Assembly (NCBI RefSeq): GCF_002099425.1
Contig: NW_018344004.1
Span: 7,762,001-7,826,000, forward strand
Direction: 5' to 3'
Length of the DNA: 64,000 nucleotides
Origin: Phascolarctos cinereus
Lineage: Eukaryota > Chordata > Mammalia > Diprotodontia > Phascolarctidae
Made by a program: the position numbers and the translations under genes. Below are positions 47,097-59,064 of this stretch, one piece after another; position 1 is the first letter of the stretch, and each line of letters opens with the position of its first letter. The notes beneath the pieces were generated by a model. That model did no database searches, was not told where the DNA came from, and saw only the letters and a program-made list of their open reading frames with translations.

Positions 47097-48254
47097 ATAT
47101 ATTTAATATTCATGTCATTTTTATATGAATTGAGTATTTCATATCAAAATTCTCAGGTTATGCCTAAGTAATACTGGGTATTACTTGACAGTATACATAT
47201 TAAGGTTATAGTTATTAAAATGATTCATTTTGGGTTTTGAGCACAGAAATGTATCATAGAATACTATATTTTATAGATGCAGAAGGGGCCATAGATCTCA
47301 ATTAGTCCAAGCCTGTCATTTTACCAGTGAGGTATCTCACTCTCAGACACATGCCCAAGGCCACACAATTAGACCTGCTCTTTAATGTCCTATTGCCAGA
47401 GCCATGGGAGACACGTATTTGAATTATTCCCTAAATTAAATCTGACAAAAATCAGAGATACTTATCAAAAATTATAAAGATTGTTTTACGATACTGTTTT
47501 TCAACTCACTGCAGTCTGTCATTATTAAAGTATATCCCACCCTGGCCTTAGCCATTTACAGGGACATATCATATTACTGTAGTTAAAGATTCACTATTCT
47601 TTCAGAGGATGGATGAATACAGGTATTGGCTGCTTTTGTGGCATTCTGTTAGCCTATTTACACCTGTTATATTTTAAGGATGAATTTTATGTATATCCTC
47701 AGGAATAAATTAAATATCCTAAAGAAAAGCGCATTCATTTGGAGGTAGCATTATGTATGGAAGACATTATGATTAGAAGAGTAAACAGAATTTTGTTTAG
47801 TCCACATTTTCTCAAGTGCAAAAAAGCACAAATATGTAGGTCTCCTAATTTCTGAAAACTATAAATTTACAAGACTATAGGCAAGTTAAATACCTCCTTC
47901 ACTCATATTTTAAGTAAAATAGGAAGAGGGAAAGGAGGAAATGTTTTATGCAGGGCTGTGCTTTAATAACAATATCCCCAGTAAACCATTTTAAGTATGT
48001 CTCCTCTAATACTATTTTTTCCTTTAGTGGTAGAAGAAAAAAGAACTACAATTTATCTACTCTGACAAAAAAAATTCACTTTTTTCCCCAACAGGTTATA
48101 GATTAGAACATACAGGTTGTAAAATATTTATAATTTAATTTATATAAAAATGCTGTCCCAGAAAACATTATAACATAAGCCTGAGATAAAGGAGGAAATC
48201 GGACTTTGTCCCTATTACCAGTATTACATTTTTTTAATTAATTTTTGTTTTAGT
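47097..48254. other. AT-rich sequence with one SINE scrap
   Basis: 47275-47375 resembles the MIR3/MAR1-like core; nothing else was recognised. Confidence 0.4.
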
Positions 48255-48355
48255 ACTAAAGTGACAGCATTGAGTAGTGGACAGAATATTGAACTAGAAT
48301 TCAGGAATATCCACCCATTGACAAATACTAGTTGTAGAACACTTGGAAGATCATT
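48255..48355 (+). mobile_element. SINE head fragments
   Basis: The sequence GCATTGAGTAGTGGACAG...GAACTAGAATTCAGGAATATC is a tRNA-SINE 5' remnant. A similar remnant lies at 8690-8800. Confidence 0.4.
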
Positions 48356-48364
48356 AGGTCAGTT

Positions 48365-48453
48365 TATTAAGCATCAATTAAGCAATTGCTATGTGCTAGG
48401 CACTGTGCTAAGCATTGGGATACAAAGAAAGTTATATATATACATATACATAC

Positions 48454-48520
<67 letters not shown>

Positions 48521-48590
48521 TATATAACATTCTTTCCTTCAAGAAGCTCACGGTCTAAGAGGCAGACAACAAGAAAAAAAAAACTTCACT
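48365..48590 (+). repeat. REP-A 5' piece split by microsatellite
   Basis: TTGCTATGTGCTAGGCACTGTGCTAAGCATTGGGATACAAAGAAAG is followed by ~95 bp of AT/GTAT repeat. It resumes with TCCTTCAAGAAGCTCACGGTCTAAG. Confidence 0.65.
48433..48526. repeat. (AT)n(GTAT)n microsatellite in REP-A
   Basis: TACATATACATACATATATA, then ~(AT)15, then seven TATG units, interrupting a REP-A copy. Confidence 0.9.
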
Positions 48591-48960
48591 TGATCCTTCC
48601 ATCCCTGCTAACTATCATTCTGTTTTTCTTTTGCCCTTGTAATTAAACTCCTCTAAAAGGCCATCTACAATTGATGCCTCAAGTTTCTCTTCTCTCATTC
48701 TTTTTAACCCCTTGCAATCCAGCTTCTGACTTTATTATTCCACTGATACTTGTCATTCCAAAGTTACCAGTGATCTCTTAGTTGCCAAATCCAACATCCT
48801 TTTCTCAGTCCTCACTCTCCTTGACCTCTCCACAGCCTTTGACACTGCTGATTACTCTCTCCTCCTTGATACCTGCTCTCTACGATTTTGATATATCACT
48901 TTCTCCTCATTCTTCTCCTACCTATCTGACCACTCCTTCTCTTTCTCAGTTGTTGAATTG
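48585..48960 (+). mobile_element. L2 LINE, left part (RT motif A region)
   Basis: One frame near 48808-48875 reads LDLSTAFDTADYSLLLD, matching the DLS-AFDTVDH motif A region of L2/CR1-clade reverse transcriptase. It is preceded by an ATNDLL-like region (CCAGTGATCTCTTAGTTGCCAAATCC). The copy stops at the half-L1 target site and resumes at 51918. Confidence 0.85.
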
Positions 48961-48971
48961 TCCTACAAATT

Positions 48972-49986
48972 TTTTTGTGTGTTTTTTTAAAATATAAATT
49001 TACATATTTTTAGTTTTCAACATTCACTTCCACAAGATTGTGAGTTCCAAATTTTCACCCCATCTCACCCCTCCCCCCACCCTAACATGGCATGCATTCT
49101 AAACATCCCTTCCCCTAGTCTGGCCTCCCTTCTATCTCTGCCCTGCTTCTCTTATCCCCTCCCCATTCTATTTTCCTGAAGGGCAAGATAGATTTCTGTA
49201 CCCTGTTTCCTGCATTTCTTATTTTGCAGTATCATGTGAAAACATTTTTTTAAACATATATTTTTAAAATTTTAGGTTTCAAATTTTCTCCCTTCCTCCC
49301 TCCCCACTCACCCTCATTGAAAAGGCAAGCAACTCAATTATAAGTTGTACATGTACAGTTATGCAAAACACTTCCATAGTAGACATGTGAAAAACTAACT
49401 CTATTTCCCTTAATCCTATCCTGCCCTCCCATTTATTCTATTCTTTCTTTTGACCCTGTCCCTCCTCAGAAGTATTTACTTCTGATTACCCCCTTTCCCA
49501 GTCTGCCCTCCTCTCTATCATCCCCCTCCTCTTTTGTCCCCTTGTCCCTCTATTTTCTGGTAGGGTAAGACAGATTTCCATACCCAACTGAATGTGTATG
49601 TTATTTCCTCCTTAAGCCAAATCCTATAAGAGTAACATTCACTCATTCCCTCTCACCATTCCCCATTTCTCCTCCATGTAAGAGATTTTTCTTTTCTGTT
49701 TTTTTTTGTGAGATAATTTACCCCATTCTATCTCTCCCTTTCTTCTTCTCTGAGTATAATCCTCTCTCATCCCTTAATTTTATTCTCCAGACATGACCCC
49801 TCAATCTTCAACTCACCCTGTGCCCTCTATATATCTATCTATATATACATACATATAATTTTTTCCCTCCAACTACCCTAATACTGACAAAGGTCTCATG
49901 AGTTATAAATATCATCTTTCCACGCAAGAATGTGAACAGTTCAACATTAATAAGTCTCTTATGATTTCTCTTTCCTGTTTACCTCT
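48972..49986 (-). other. 3' region of the half-L1 with internal duplication
   Basis: The + strand is strongly pyrimidine-rich, so the transcribed strand is purine-rich, as in L1 3' UTRs. Two related blocks occur about 380 bp apart: AGTCTGGCCTCCC...AAGGGCAAGATAGATTTC near 49118-49198 and AGTCTGCCCTCCTC...AGGGTAAGACAGATTTCC near 49500-49580. No open frame resembling ORF2 is present. Confidence 0.6.
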
Positions 49987-51078
49987 TCATTTTCCACTGG
50001 AGTCCTGTATTTGAAAGTCAAATTTTCTATTCAGCTCTGGTCTTTTCATCAAGAATACTTGAAATTCCTCTAGTTCACTGAATGACCATTTTTTCCCCTG
50101 AAGGATTATACTCAGTTTTGCTGGGTAGGTGATTCTTGGTTGTAATCCTATCTCCTTTGCCCTCTGGAATATTATATTCCATGCCCTGCGGTCCTTTAAT
50201 GTAGAAGCTGCTAAATCTTGTGTTATCCTGATTGTGTTTCCACAGTACTTGAGTTGTTTCCTCCTGGCAGCTTGTAATATTTTCTCCTTGACCTGGGAAC
50301 TCTGGAATTTGGCTACAATATTCCTAGGAGTTTTCCTTTGGGGATCTCTTTCAGGGGGAGATCTGTGGATTCTTTCAATTTCTATTTTGCCCTCTGGTAA
50401 TGTATCAGGGCAGTTTTCCTTGATAATTTCTTGAAAGATGAAGTCTAGGCTCTTTTTTTGATCATGGCTTTCAGATAGTCCAATAATTTTTAAATTCTCT
50501 CTCCTGCATCTATTTTCCAGGTCAGTTGTTTTTCCAATGAGATATTTCACATTGTTTTCTAATTTTTCATTCTTTTGGATTTGTTTTACAGTGTCTTGAT
50601 TTCTCATAAAGTCACTGTCTTCCAAGTGCTCTATTCTCATTTTTAAGGAAGTATTTTCTTCAGTAATCTTTTGGACTTCCTTTTCCATTTGGCCAATTTT
50701 TCTTTTTAGGGCATTTTTCTCTTCCTTGGCTTTTTGGACCTCTTTTGCCATTTGGGTTAGGCAATTTTTTAAGGTGTTATTTTCTTCAGTATTTTTTTGG
50801 GTCTCCTTTAGCAAGCTGTTGACCTGTTTTTCATGATTTTCTTGCATCACTCTCATTTCTTTTCCCAGTTTTTCCTCTACTTCCCTTACTTGCTTCTCCA
50901 AATCCCTTTGGAGCTCTTCCAAGGCCTGGGACTGATTCACATTTTTCTTGGAGGCTTTCGATGTGGGAGCTTTGACTTTGTTGTCTTCTTCTGGTTGTAT
51001 ATTTTGATCTGCTTTTTCACCAAAGTAAGATAATATAGTCTGACTCTTTTTGCGCTGCTTGCTTATGATCCTAGCCAA
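49987..51078 (-). CDS. L1-type ORF1 protein of the half-L1
   Basis: This is an uninterrupted 363-residue frame. L1 ORF1p is a trimeric nucleic-acid chaperone that coats element RNA in cytoplasmic particles. Visible parts, in order: a basic N-terminus (about 1-50), a long heptad-rich coiled coil (about 50-180), an RRM-like domain opening with RRENLKIIGL (192-201) and including IERIHR (234-239), and a C-terminal domain with PRNIVAKF (251-258) and RITYPAKL (315-322). The coiled coil contains three tandem 21-residue units at 92-112, 113-133 and 134-154. The length matches L1 ORF1 proteins. The start ATG at 51076-51078 is followed by a lysine/arginine-rich stretch. No ORF2 follows. It is a transposon gene, not a host gene; whether it is expressed is unknown. 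Confidence 0.88.
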   Translation of the reverse strand: MARIISKQRKKSQTILSYFGEKADQNIQPEEDNKVKAPTSKASKKNVNQSQALEELQRDLEKQVREVEEKLGKEMRVMQENHEKQVNSLLKETQKNTEENNTLKNCLTQMAKEVQKAKEEKNALKRKIGQMEKEVQKITEENTSLKMRIEHLEDSDFMRNQDTVKQIQKNEKLENNVKYLIGKTTDLENRCRRENLKIIGLSESHDQKKSLDFIFQEIIKENCPDTLPEGKIEIERIHRSPPERDPQRKTPRNIVAKFQSSQVKEKILQAARRKQLKYCGNTIRITQDLAASTLKDRRAWNIIFQRAKEIGLQPRITYPAKLSIILQGKKWSFSELEEFQVFLMKRPELNRKFDFQIQDSSGK

Positions 51079-51917
51079 TTACTAGTTTTAAACTCTTTGT
51101 TAAGGTAAATGTCTGCTTCCAATGTGGAGAATGTACTGACCCAAGCTTTGAGGGTTTATACAGCTGATTTCAGAGATACTTGTAGGGACCTGTAAATTTT
51201 TAGTTCTTCCAAGGTGGTATGATAAGGGGCAAGGTGTTTACTCCCTGGCCTGTGACCACAAGTACTCCTTTTTGTCCTGTAACTGTGAGGTGGGTTTTCT
51301 CTCCACAGCCACTACAAGCTCCACCAAGCTAGAGTTCCTCCTCACCCCAGCACTGCCGCCCAGAACTGTGACCCAGATCCAAACACGGGCAAAGCAAGAG
51401 ATTACCACCTCAGCACTGGCAAAGAGATCCCTTCGATCCCTCTCTGATCAGCCACTGGATTACCCCTCAGTGTGTGGTCCAGAAGCTCAGGAAGCAGCTG
51501 CCGCCTCCCCGCCCAGGGCCACGCTCTTGGGGAATGGATCTGAGACCTGGCATTCTTCTCTCAGCACCACAGTAACAGACTTTTCCCACTGACTTTCTGT
51601 TGTCTTTGGCATTTGTGGATTGAGGAGTCTTTAAACCACCACAGTTGCCTGTGATTCAGTCCTGTGAGGCCTGCTCCCCATTCCATGCAGCCTACGTGGC
51701 CACGCCATACTGCCCTCTGCTCCCAGCCCTGCGCAACATACCTTTCTGATCAATCATCCGGGTTGTCTTGGGCTGGAAATTTGTTTCACCATGTCTTTTT
51801 GTGGGTTCTGCTGCTTTAGAATTTATTTAGAGCCATTTTTTATGAGTATTTAGTGGAGTTTGGGGGAGACCTCAAGCAAGTTACTGCTTTCACTCTGACA
51901 TCTTGGCTCTGCTCCCC
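51079..51917 (-). promoter_or_regulatory. 5' UTR and probable internal promoter of the half-L1
   Basis: About 840 bp on the minus strand separates the L1-like 5' end from the ORF1 start. It is clearly richer in G+C than its surroundings, with runs such as GTATGGCGTGGCC near 51700. L1-type elements carry an internal RNA polymerase II promoter in this position, so promoter function is inferred from family behaviour. No transcription-factor sites are assigned. Confidence 0.55.
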
Positions 51918-51928
51918 TCCTACAGATT

Positions 51929-53085
51929 ATGCCTTTGAATCCCCAGTGTCCCTCAAGGCTCTGTCTTGGGTCCTCTTCTCTTCTCCCTCTATATTACTGT
52001 ACTTGGTGATCTCATGAGCTATCATAAATGTAATTAAAATCTTTATGATAATGATTCTCCAACCATCTTTCCTGCCCTAATCTCTCTGCTGACCTCCAGT
52101 CTCCTATGTCTAAACTGTCTTTCAGACATATCAAACTGAAAGTACAGTAGACATCTTAAACTCAATATGTTCAAATAAAACTCATTATCATTCCTCCCTA
52201 AACCTGCTCTTCCTCCTACCTTTCCTATTACTGTGGAGGACAACACTATACTTCTAGTCCCTTAGGCTCACTCATCCTGGAGTCCTCACTATTATCTCTC
52301 ACGTCTTTCCCTCCTCCTCCCAACCCCCACTGTAGCCAAGTGGTTGTCATAGCCTACTGATTTCACTTTTGCAACAAGTTTCAAGTATACTCCCTTGACT
52401 CCTCTGACATGGCCACTGCTATAGTTCAAGACCTCTCAACTCACCCCTTGATTACTACAATAGCCTGCCTCAAGACTCTCTGTACTCAAATCTATTCCCC
52501 ATTTTCCTCAATTTTCTGAAAAACACAGGTCTGATGTCATCCCCTTACTCAAGAAATTTCAATGGTTTCCTATTGCTTCTAGGAGGAAATGAAAAAATAC
52601 TGTGTTTGGCTTCAAAGTCCTTCACAGAGATGGAACCTACCTACCTTTCCAGTCTTCTTACACTTTACTCCCTGACATACAATCTTCCATCCAGTGACAC
52701 TAGGCTCCTGGCCTTTCTATGAACAAGATACTCCATCTCTCTGCTCTGGGCATTTTCTTTAGCTTTCCTTCATTCTTGTAATGTTCTCCCTCATCCACTC
52801 TGGCTACTTACCTCCCTGACTTCCCTTAAGTCCCAAAAAAATCCCACCTTCTACAAGAAACCTTCCCTAAAACCTCTTAATTCCAGTGCTTTCCCTCCTT
52901 TAATTATGTCCTATTTATCCTTTATATAGCTTGCTTTGTGTATATTTGTTTGCATGTTTTCTCCCTCATTATGATTATAGCCTCTTTGAGTGGAGGGAAA
53001 AGCGTTTTCCCTCTTTTTTGTATCCTCAGCACTTAGCACACACAGGGCCTGGCTCACAGTACGTGTGTATGTTTGCTGAATTGAA
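51929..53085 (+). mobile_element. L2 LINE, right part (RT motif B to 3' end)
   Basis: This is the continuation of the L2 copy beyond the half-L1. GTCCCTCAAGGCTCTGTCTT onward reads [16 protein letters not shown], the motif B block of L2 reverse transcriptase. Typical L2 3' sequence follows: TTTCAATGGTTTCCTATTGC near 52557, then TTGTATCCTCAGCACTTAGCACA and the 3' tail near 53021-53085. Several stops and small indels make it a fossil. Confidence 0.85.
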
Positions 53086-53089
53086 TTGA

Positions 53090-53545
53090 ATCAAACAACT
53101 AAGTGCTAAAGAGGTGTTATGAAAGGGAAAGGCATGTAAGCCAGTGTAGCTAGATCAGAGATTATGGAGAGGTCAGTAAAATGTAAGAAGACTGTACAAA
53201 TAGACCAGGTCAAGTTGTGACATGCTCTAAATGCCAAAGAGGTTTGTATATTTGATCACAGAGAGATTAGAAAACTACTGGAGTTTGTTCAGTGGAGGTG
53301 ACATGGTCAAAATTGGTTTCAGAAAATTATTTTGGCAATTTGGAATGGAATGAGAATTGAGGTAGAGACACTTATTACCATTTTTTTTTTTGTAACAGTC
53401 CAGGCAAGAGGTGATGAAGGCTTATACCAGGGTGGTAGCTGAGAAAGTAGAAAAACAAACAGACATGTAAGGAAGATTTGTGAAGAGTGATGCCAAGACA
53501 ACAACAAATTGGATATGTAGAGGCTCCACTTCAAGCAAAGCTCAA
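53090..53545 (+). repeat. REP-A 3' half
   Basis: AGACCAGGTCAAGTTGTGACATG, GAAAACTACTGGAGTTTGTTCAG...GTGACATGGTC and GTCCAGGCAAGAGGTGATGAAGGC follow the REP-A order. It lies between the L2 3' end and the old L1. Confidence 0.6.
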
Positions 53546-53629
53546 AGGCTTGTCTTCTAAATAACAGTTTTCCATCACTAGATGATAGATGATTTCCCCA
53601 ATACCCGGGAAATCATAAATCCTTTTTGG

Positions 53630-54986
53630 TTATACTCATAATAAAATCAAAAGTCAGATTGCTGATACTTTGTAGAAATTTTGGCATAAATGAATTTTAG
53701 ACTTCGTCAAGGCTTTTTTTTCCTGCATGTATTTAGATTGACATATGGTTTTGGATGTATTTGTTTTTAATATGGTGTTGATTGTTTTTCTAAAGTTGAA
53801 TGATGCTTGTATCCCTGGTATAAATCCAAACTTACTAATGATGAATATTATCTTGGATGAATTACTGTAGTCTGAGAAGACTTTATTAACAATTTTGAAT
53901 TCAGTAATAATATTGATGTATAGTTATCCTGTGTCTCATCTCTCTTTGATTTAGGTATTAGGGACCTATTATCTCATAAAAAGTATCTAGTAGGGTACTT
54001 TCTCAATTTTTGAAAACAATATAGGTAGTATTTATACTAATTTTTCTTTTAAAGTTTTGTTGATGTTTGAATCCATCAAATCTGGAATTTCTTTTTCTTT
54101 TTCTTTCATTTTTGGTAGCTTCTTTACAATTAGTTCTGTTTCTTTTACTGAGATTGGACCAGGTCTTTTGTTAGTTTTGGATATTTTTTTTTGAAGTATT
54201 CCTATATTTCTTTTGTATTCCGGGTTTTACTAGCATGTGATAGTGCATAGAAGCTTCTCATCATTTTTTTGTTACTTTTGGTTTTGTCACGATTTCACCT
54301 TTATTTGCTATTTGCTTGATTTGATTTTGTATTCCCTTATTTTTAATAAGATTGACAAGAAGTCTGTCAGTTATATTTGTCTTTGCAAAGAATCAGCTTT
54401 TAGTTTTTACTATTGTTATAGGATTTTGAGTTTCCTATTTATCTGTTCTCTTCAAATTTTTAATATCATTTTAGGCATACTTTCACTTTCCTTATTTGTT
54501 GGCTTTCTATTTTTTTTAAAATAAGAATATTTAGCTCATTAATCTTTTTTTTCTATTTTGTTAATATAGGTTTAAAAGGATATGATTTCCCCTGAAATAC
54601 TACATTAGCTGTACCTCAGAAATATTGTTGTGTCATTTCATCATCATTATTTTCTTTTTCATAATTAAAAATTGTTTCTATATTTTCTTCTTTGATCAAC
54701 TCATTAGTCAGTTTTTCATTGTTGAGTCTTCATTTGGGTTTGTGTCTTTTGTTTGCACTCTTAAATTGATTATTTTATTTTATTATAGTCTGTAAAGAAT
54801 CTGTTTACTATTTTAGCAGTTTACTTTTGTACACACCTTTGTGCTCTAACATCTAATCAATTTTTAGAAAACTTCCATATGGTGGCAAAATACATGCATA
54901 TACATTTACATATACATATTATATATGCATATGAATATATACACACACATATACATGTGTGTGTATACATATATATATATATATAT

Positions 54987-55037
<51 letters not shown>

Positions 55038-56540
55038 GCAGTACCATTTAAATGTCAGAAGTCTTTTGGTTCTATATTCCTCAAAAATTTGTTCAATTCT
55101 GTATTTTCTGTTTTATCTTTCTGTTATTTTTTTTAAACAGAGAGGAACATTGAATTTCTAACTAATATGTTAATGCTATTAATATTGTATAAATTATTCT
55201 TATACTTAATGTTTATTTTATAAATTTAGATGCTAAGATAATTACAGCACATTAATACTGATATTAGTTTGTTGTCTGTGATTACTTTTAGTATAATGTT
55301 ATTTCTTTATTCTTATTTCTGCTGTTAACATTTTTACTCTGGTATGATGATTGCAGCTCTTTTTTTTTTTTGATTCATTGGATTTATAGTATGTTTTCCA
55401 GCCATTCATTTTCATTCTGTACATTTTTAGAATATATTTGTTTCTTCTTGTGAGTTTTGCTTTCTTATCTAATCTGTTTTCATTTTCTTTATTATTGGGT
55501 CATTTAATCCATTCACATTTAAAGTTATGTATTAGGTTTATATTTTCTTCCATTTGTCTGTAATGATTTTTTTTCAAAATTAAAATTTTTTTTCCCTCTT
55601 CCTCTGAAACACAGTATTATACTTGTTCAGTTGTTTTACCTTAATCTATTTTAAGGTAGCCCTATTCCCACAACTCTCTTCCCTTCATTTTTAACTGCCT
55701 TCTATTTGTTACCCCTTAATCTGGTTTGGGGGCTTTGCTTAACTTATTAATTTCTTTTTCTTTCATTCTTTTATCTAGTTACTTAATTTTCCCCATCTTT
55801 GTTCTCCTGTCAGTTAAGTAAACAAGAAACATCTCTTCTTCATCTTCAACTTCTTTTGTTCATCAGCTTTTTAAAATTTCATTTTCTGAACTTGAAAAAT
55901 GATTTATTTCCCTTATTCTCTTCATTATTTGTCTTCCTATTTTTCCTATTCTCAACTTTTATTCTTTGAATCATGGTCCTTCTATCTATTGGTCCTTATA
56001 AAGACTGTATTGCTCATGAAATTAACATTTTAAAAGATTTACTTGATATCCCCTAGTCCAAATAGCTTCTGTATTATAACCATTTTAAGGATCCCATCTC
56101 CCTTTTTAGAATATCGCTTTTCCCCAATGGATGTATTCAGAGGTGTCTTCCTCTCACACCACTGAAACAAGATTTCCCTATTTCTTTCCTCATGTTTCAA
56201 TCTGTCCTTTTTGCCACTGCGCCCATTCTCCTGTAGGTTCTCTTTTTCCTGAGAGAATTATGAGAATTATTTTCCCTTTGTTATTAACCTTTGACCTGAT
56301 TAGAGTATATCACATTTTCCTTTCTATATTCTTCCTTTCCTTTCTTTTTTATGTGGCCTCCTTTTCTGATATTTAGTTTCACAAAACATTCATTCATCTG
56401 AAGGTAGTTTGTTGTAAGTATTAATCTATGATGTTTCAGGCCTGTTTGTCTACCATCATTTCTATTTGACTTCTGTTTTCACACTTATCTCCTTGTGTAC
56501 ATTTAGAAAGAAATCCTTTTATTTTCCCTTCTGTTTCAAG
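53630..56540 (-). mobile_element. Old L1 LINE ORF2 fragment
   Basis: The + strand is the antisense of L1 ORF2. ATGCTTGTATCCCTGGTATAAATCC near 53808, the block after 54100 and TTAATCCATTCACATTTAAAG near 55505 correspond in order to antisense human L1 ORF2, going from the reverse transcriptase towards the endonuclease. It is heavily decayed, with no long frame, and is interrupted by the AT-rich array at 54890-55034. The left edge is uncertain by tens of bases and the right edge by a few hundred. Confidence 0.7.
54890..55034. repeat. TA/CA/TG compound microsatellite in old L1
   Basis: ATACACACACATATACATGTGTGTGTATAC and two long (TA)n runs, the second ~42 bp long. Confidence 0.9.
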
Positions 56541-57059
56541 CCTGTGCAGCCTGTTGTGCAGCAGGGCAGAGGGTGTTGAATCATCATGTTAGGGGTTAGT
56601 GATTAGCCTTCCCTGTGTCAGTTCATTGAATTTTTACTTTATTTATGTTCTTGGTGTCCTAAACCATGGAGACATCTGCAATTCCTTTATCTCTTAAATA
56701 TAGTTCCCATTTTCACATGATTTCAAAAGTTGTAAAAATTGGAGAAATTATCTATTCCTCCATCATTGGCCATGTAACCTAGGCCCAAATTATGTACATG
56801 GATTCACTTTTACAAGTCACTCAACCCCAAAGTCTTTTTCTTGCTTCTTTCTTCCCCCACCCACACTATCATACACCTCTACTTCTTCTTACTTCAGGTT
56901 CCTCTTCAAAAGGTCAGTCATCATCTATGCATTGGGCAACTTCCCCTTCTCACATGCATCAACAAATATTTCAAATGATACAATTAGGCCCTTCTCAACT
57001 TCCCTACCACCTAAACCTCCTCTTAGGATTGGGTCTGAATATCTGTCTTTACGTAAGTA

Positions 57060-57500
57060 CAAAACTTCACATTTGGAAGGAAGATCAGGAATCATCTAGT
57101 TTAACCCACATTTATATAATAATTCCCTCTACAATATCTGAAAAAATGAGTTGTCTAGCTTTTGGATGAAATTCTAAAGCAAGGGATATCCACCACTTCC
57201 TGAGGCAGCTATTAGGAAGCTTTCTTATTTTAAGAATTCTTCTTCTTTATACCTCCTAATATATTTTTCTTCTTTATGAATAATCAGAACTTGTTGGTTC
57301 CCTCTTCTACATTACAGAACTTCAAATCTGCTATTTAGTGTTCCCTCAATCTCTTCTTCTCCCAGCTAATACCAACTGATTTGATAAATTCTTGTATGGC
57401 CTTCAATATCGCAAAACCCATCAATATCTTACTTGCTCTCCTCTTAATGCTTTCCAGTGCCTCAATGTCCTTCCTAAAACGTATTACCCAGCCCTATCTG
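57060..57500 (-). mobile_element. CR1/L3-type LINE fragment
   Basis: It is related in order to the copy at 11.7-12.1 kb. CTCTCCTCTTAATGCTTTCCAGTGCCTCAATGTCCTTCCTAAAACG corresponds to the antisense block that follows the CCTCTTCTGGACA region of CR1. It is more decayed than the first copy. Confidence 0.45.
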
Positions 57501-57599
57501 GGCCTTCATTTCATCATAATAATTAAGGTGATTTCCTTTGCCGCCTTTCCAAATCCCATGTCATCTAAACATTTGACAGGCCTGTTGTCAACACACTAG

Positions 57600-59064
57600 T
57601 GGCATAACTTGCGATACAAACACGTAAAAGAGTAAGAGAAGAGAAGTCTGGTAATAAAAAGGAGATTCAAGCAGGCCACCAAAGCATACCGAGCACCTAT
57701 TACAGGTGAAGGAGTGCTGGAGGAGATTGTCATATCAATGACAACAGACACCATTTTTTAGGGAGTGATCAAAGTACATCTTCATTATTGACTCACACAG
57801 AATTTTGATGCATATACGAAGTTACTTTGGGACACAAAAGCTCTCTGGAATCTGAATCCTGTTCACCCCCTTTTCTTCTTTTCAGGTTCTATCTTCTCGA
57901 AGGACTGTTTCTGGATCATCAAGCAAATCCTACCCAGTGACTGAAAGCTCCCTTTTAGTGCATCATAAAACTTTTCATGGGATATGTATCTGTCTGAAGT
58001 CATTTCCCAATTTTATTGTTTATATCTCCCTCTTGTCAGAGGTTAAAAGTGGGCTTATATTGTAATAGTCATTTTAAAGGGCATTTTCAAAAGAGAAAAT
58101 TTAGATAGTCCTTGTATAAAATAAAACAAAGATAAAAATGCCTCCATAATAGCATAGTTTAAGATGTTGCCCTTTTGAAGACTTAATGAAAGTGTAATGT
58201 GCAATTGGATATGTTAGAGCCAGCCTTCTGCAGCCACTGATCATTTTCAGAAAACTGTGTCTGCCAGACATCAAATGTATAATTCTTTTTGGCAGTGGAT
58301 ACCACAGATTTTAGCTATCTACCCCTTCTGTCTTTTCTTTTGTTTTTCTGTCATTATATCCCGTTTTTTTAACTAAAAAAGAATGGCAGAACAATTAAGA
58401 CTTATGCAAAGACATTTTTGACATTTGCATCATTTTTGTTAGTGTTTGATGGAGACAGAGAGAGAGAGATTATGATTAAAATCTATTTGCTTCACAGTAA
58501 CAGGAAATCTGTCTAAAAATATTTAGTATATTGATATATAGAAGAAATATTGTACTACCAAAACCTGGCCATTTTGTAGTGTGATGCTATTAAGTAACAA
58601 AAAATACGAACTCACCTTAGAATACTAGAAATCTTGAATATTTGAGATGATAGAGAGCTTACTTGCTCTAGCTTATTGTGGATTTATTTCTCAAGGAAAG
58701 ATAATTTTGGTCTATTTCATGAATTATCATTTCCTTTAGGCTTCAAAAATGTAACTTCTTAACTACCCATATTTTGTTACATTATCTCCATATGTTATAA
58801 TAAAGAAGCCACATTTTCTGCTTTCATAGCTTGTTTATGAGGGACTATTTACTGCCAATCTTTTGGAGCATGCTTAAAGATTTCACACAATATGGTAACT
58901 TCATTAAATGAAGTCTGTCCCCAACCCCCCAGGCCCTTGCTTTCTCCTCATGATAGTTTAACTGAGTCCCCAAGGGAAAGAAGAGCATTCCTTCATGTCA
59001 GAGATGAATCCCATTACCCCAATGTAGTTGTCACTCAAAATGTACCTCTGGATATTTTTCTTTT
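57600..59064. other. Repeat-poor stretch
   Basis: No gene or named repeat recognised in ~1.5 kb. Confidence 0.45.

Larger units (their letters stand above)
48972..51917 (-). mobile_element. Full-length half-L1 (HAL1-like) LINE lacking ORF2
   Basis: On the minus strand the element begins with GGGGAGCAGAGCCAAGATG, the classic start of an L1 5' UTR. It continues through a GC-richer ~840-bp leader and one intact ORF1, then runs straight into a ~1-kb purine-rich 3' region and an A-rich tail with no endonuclease or reverse-transcriptase frame. ORF1 without ORF2 is the definition of HAL1 elements, which are known in placental and marsupial mammals and move with L1 proteins in trans. The copy is flanked by 11-bp direct repeats, TCCTACAAATT (48961-48971) and TCCTACAGATT (51918-51928), which differ at one base and sit at the break in an L2 copy. 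The intact frame suggests a fairly recent insertion. Family naming is by structure only. Confidence 0.85.

Noticed and set aside
50129-51033. Two + strand frames opposite ORF1
   Set aside because: They are shadows of the minus-strand L1 ORF1 frame.
51272-51592. 106-codon + strand frame in GC-rich DNA
   Set aside because: It is antisense to the half-L1 5' UTR, and the GC-richness explains the lack of stops.
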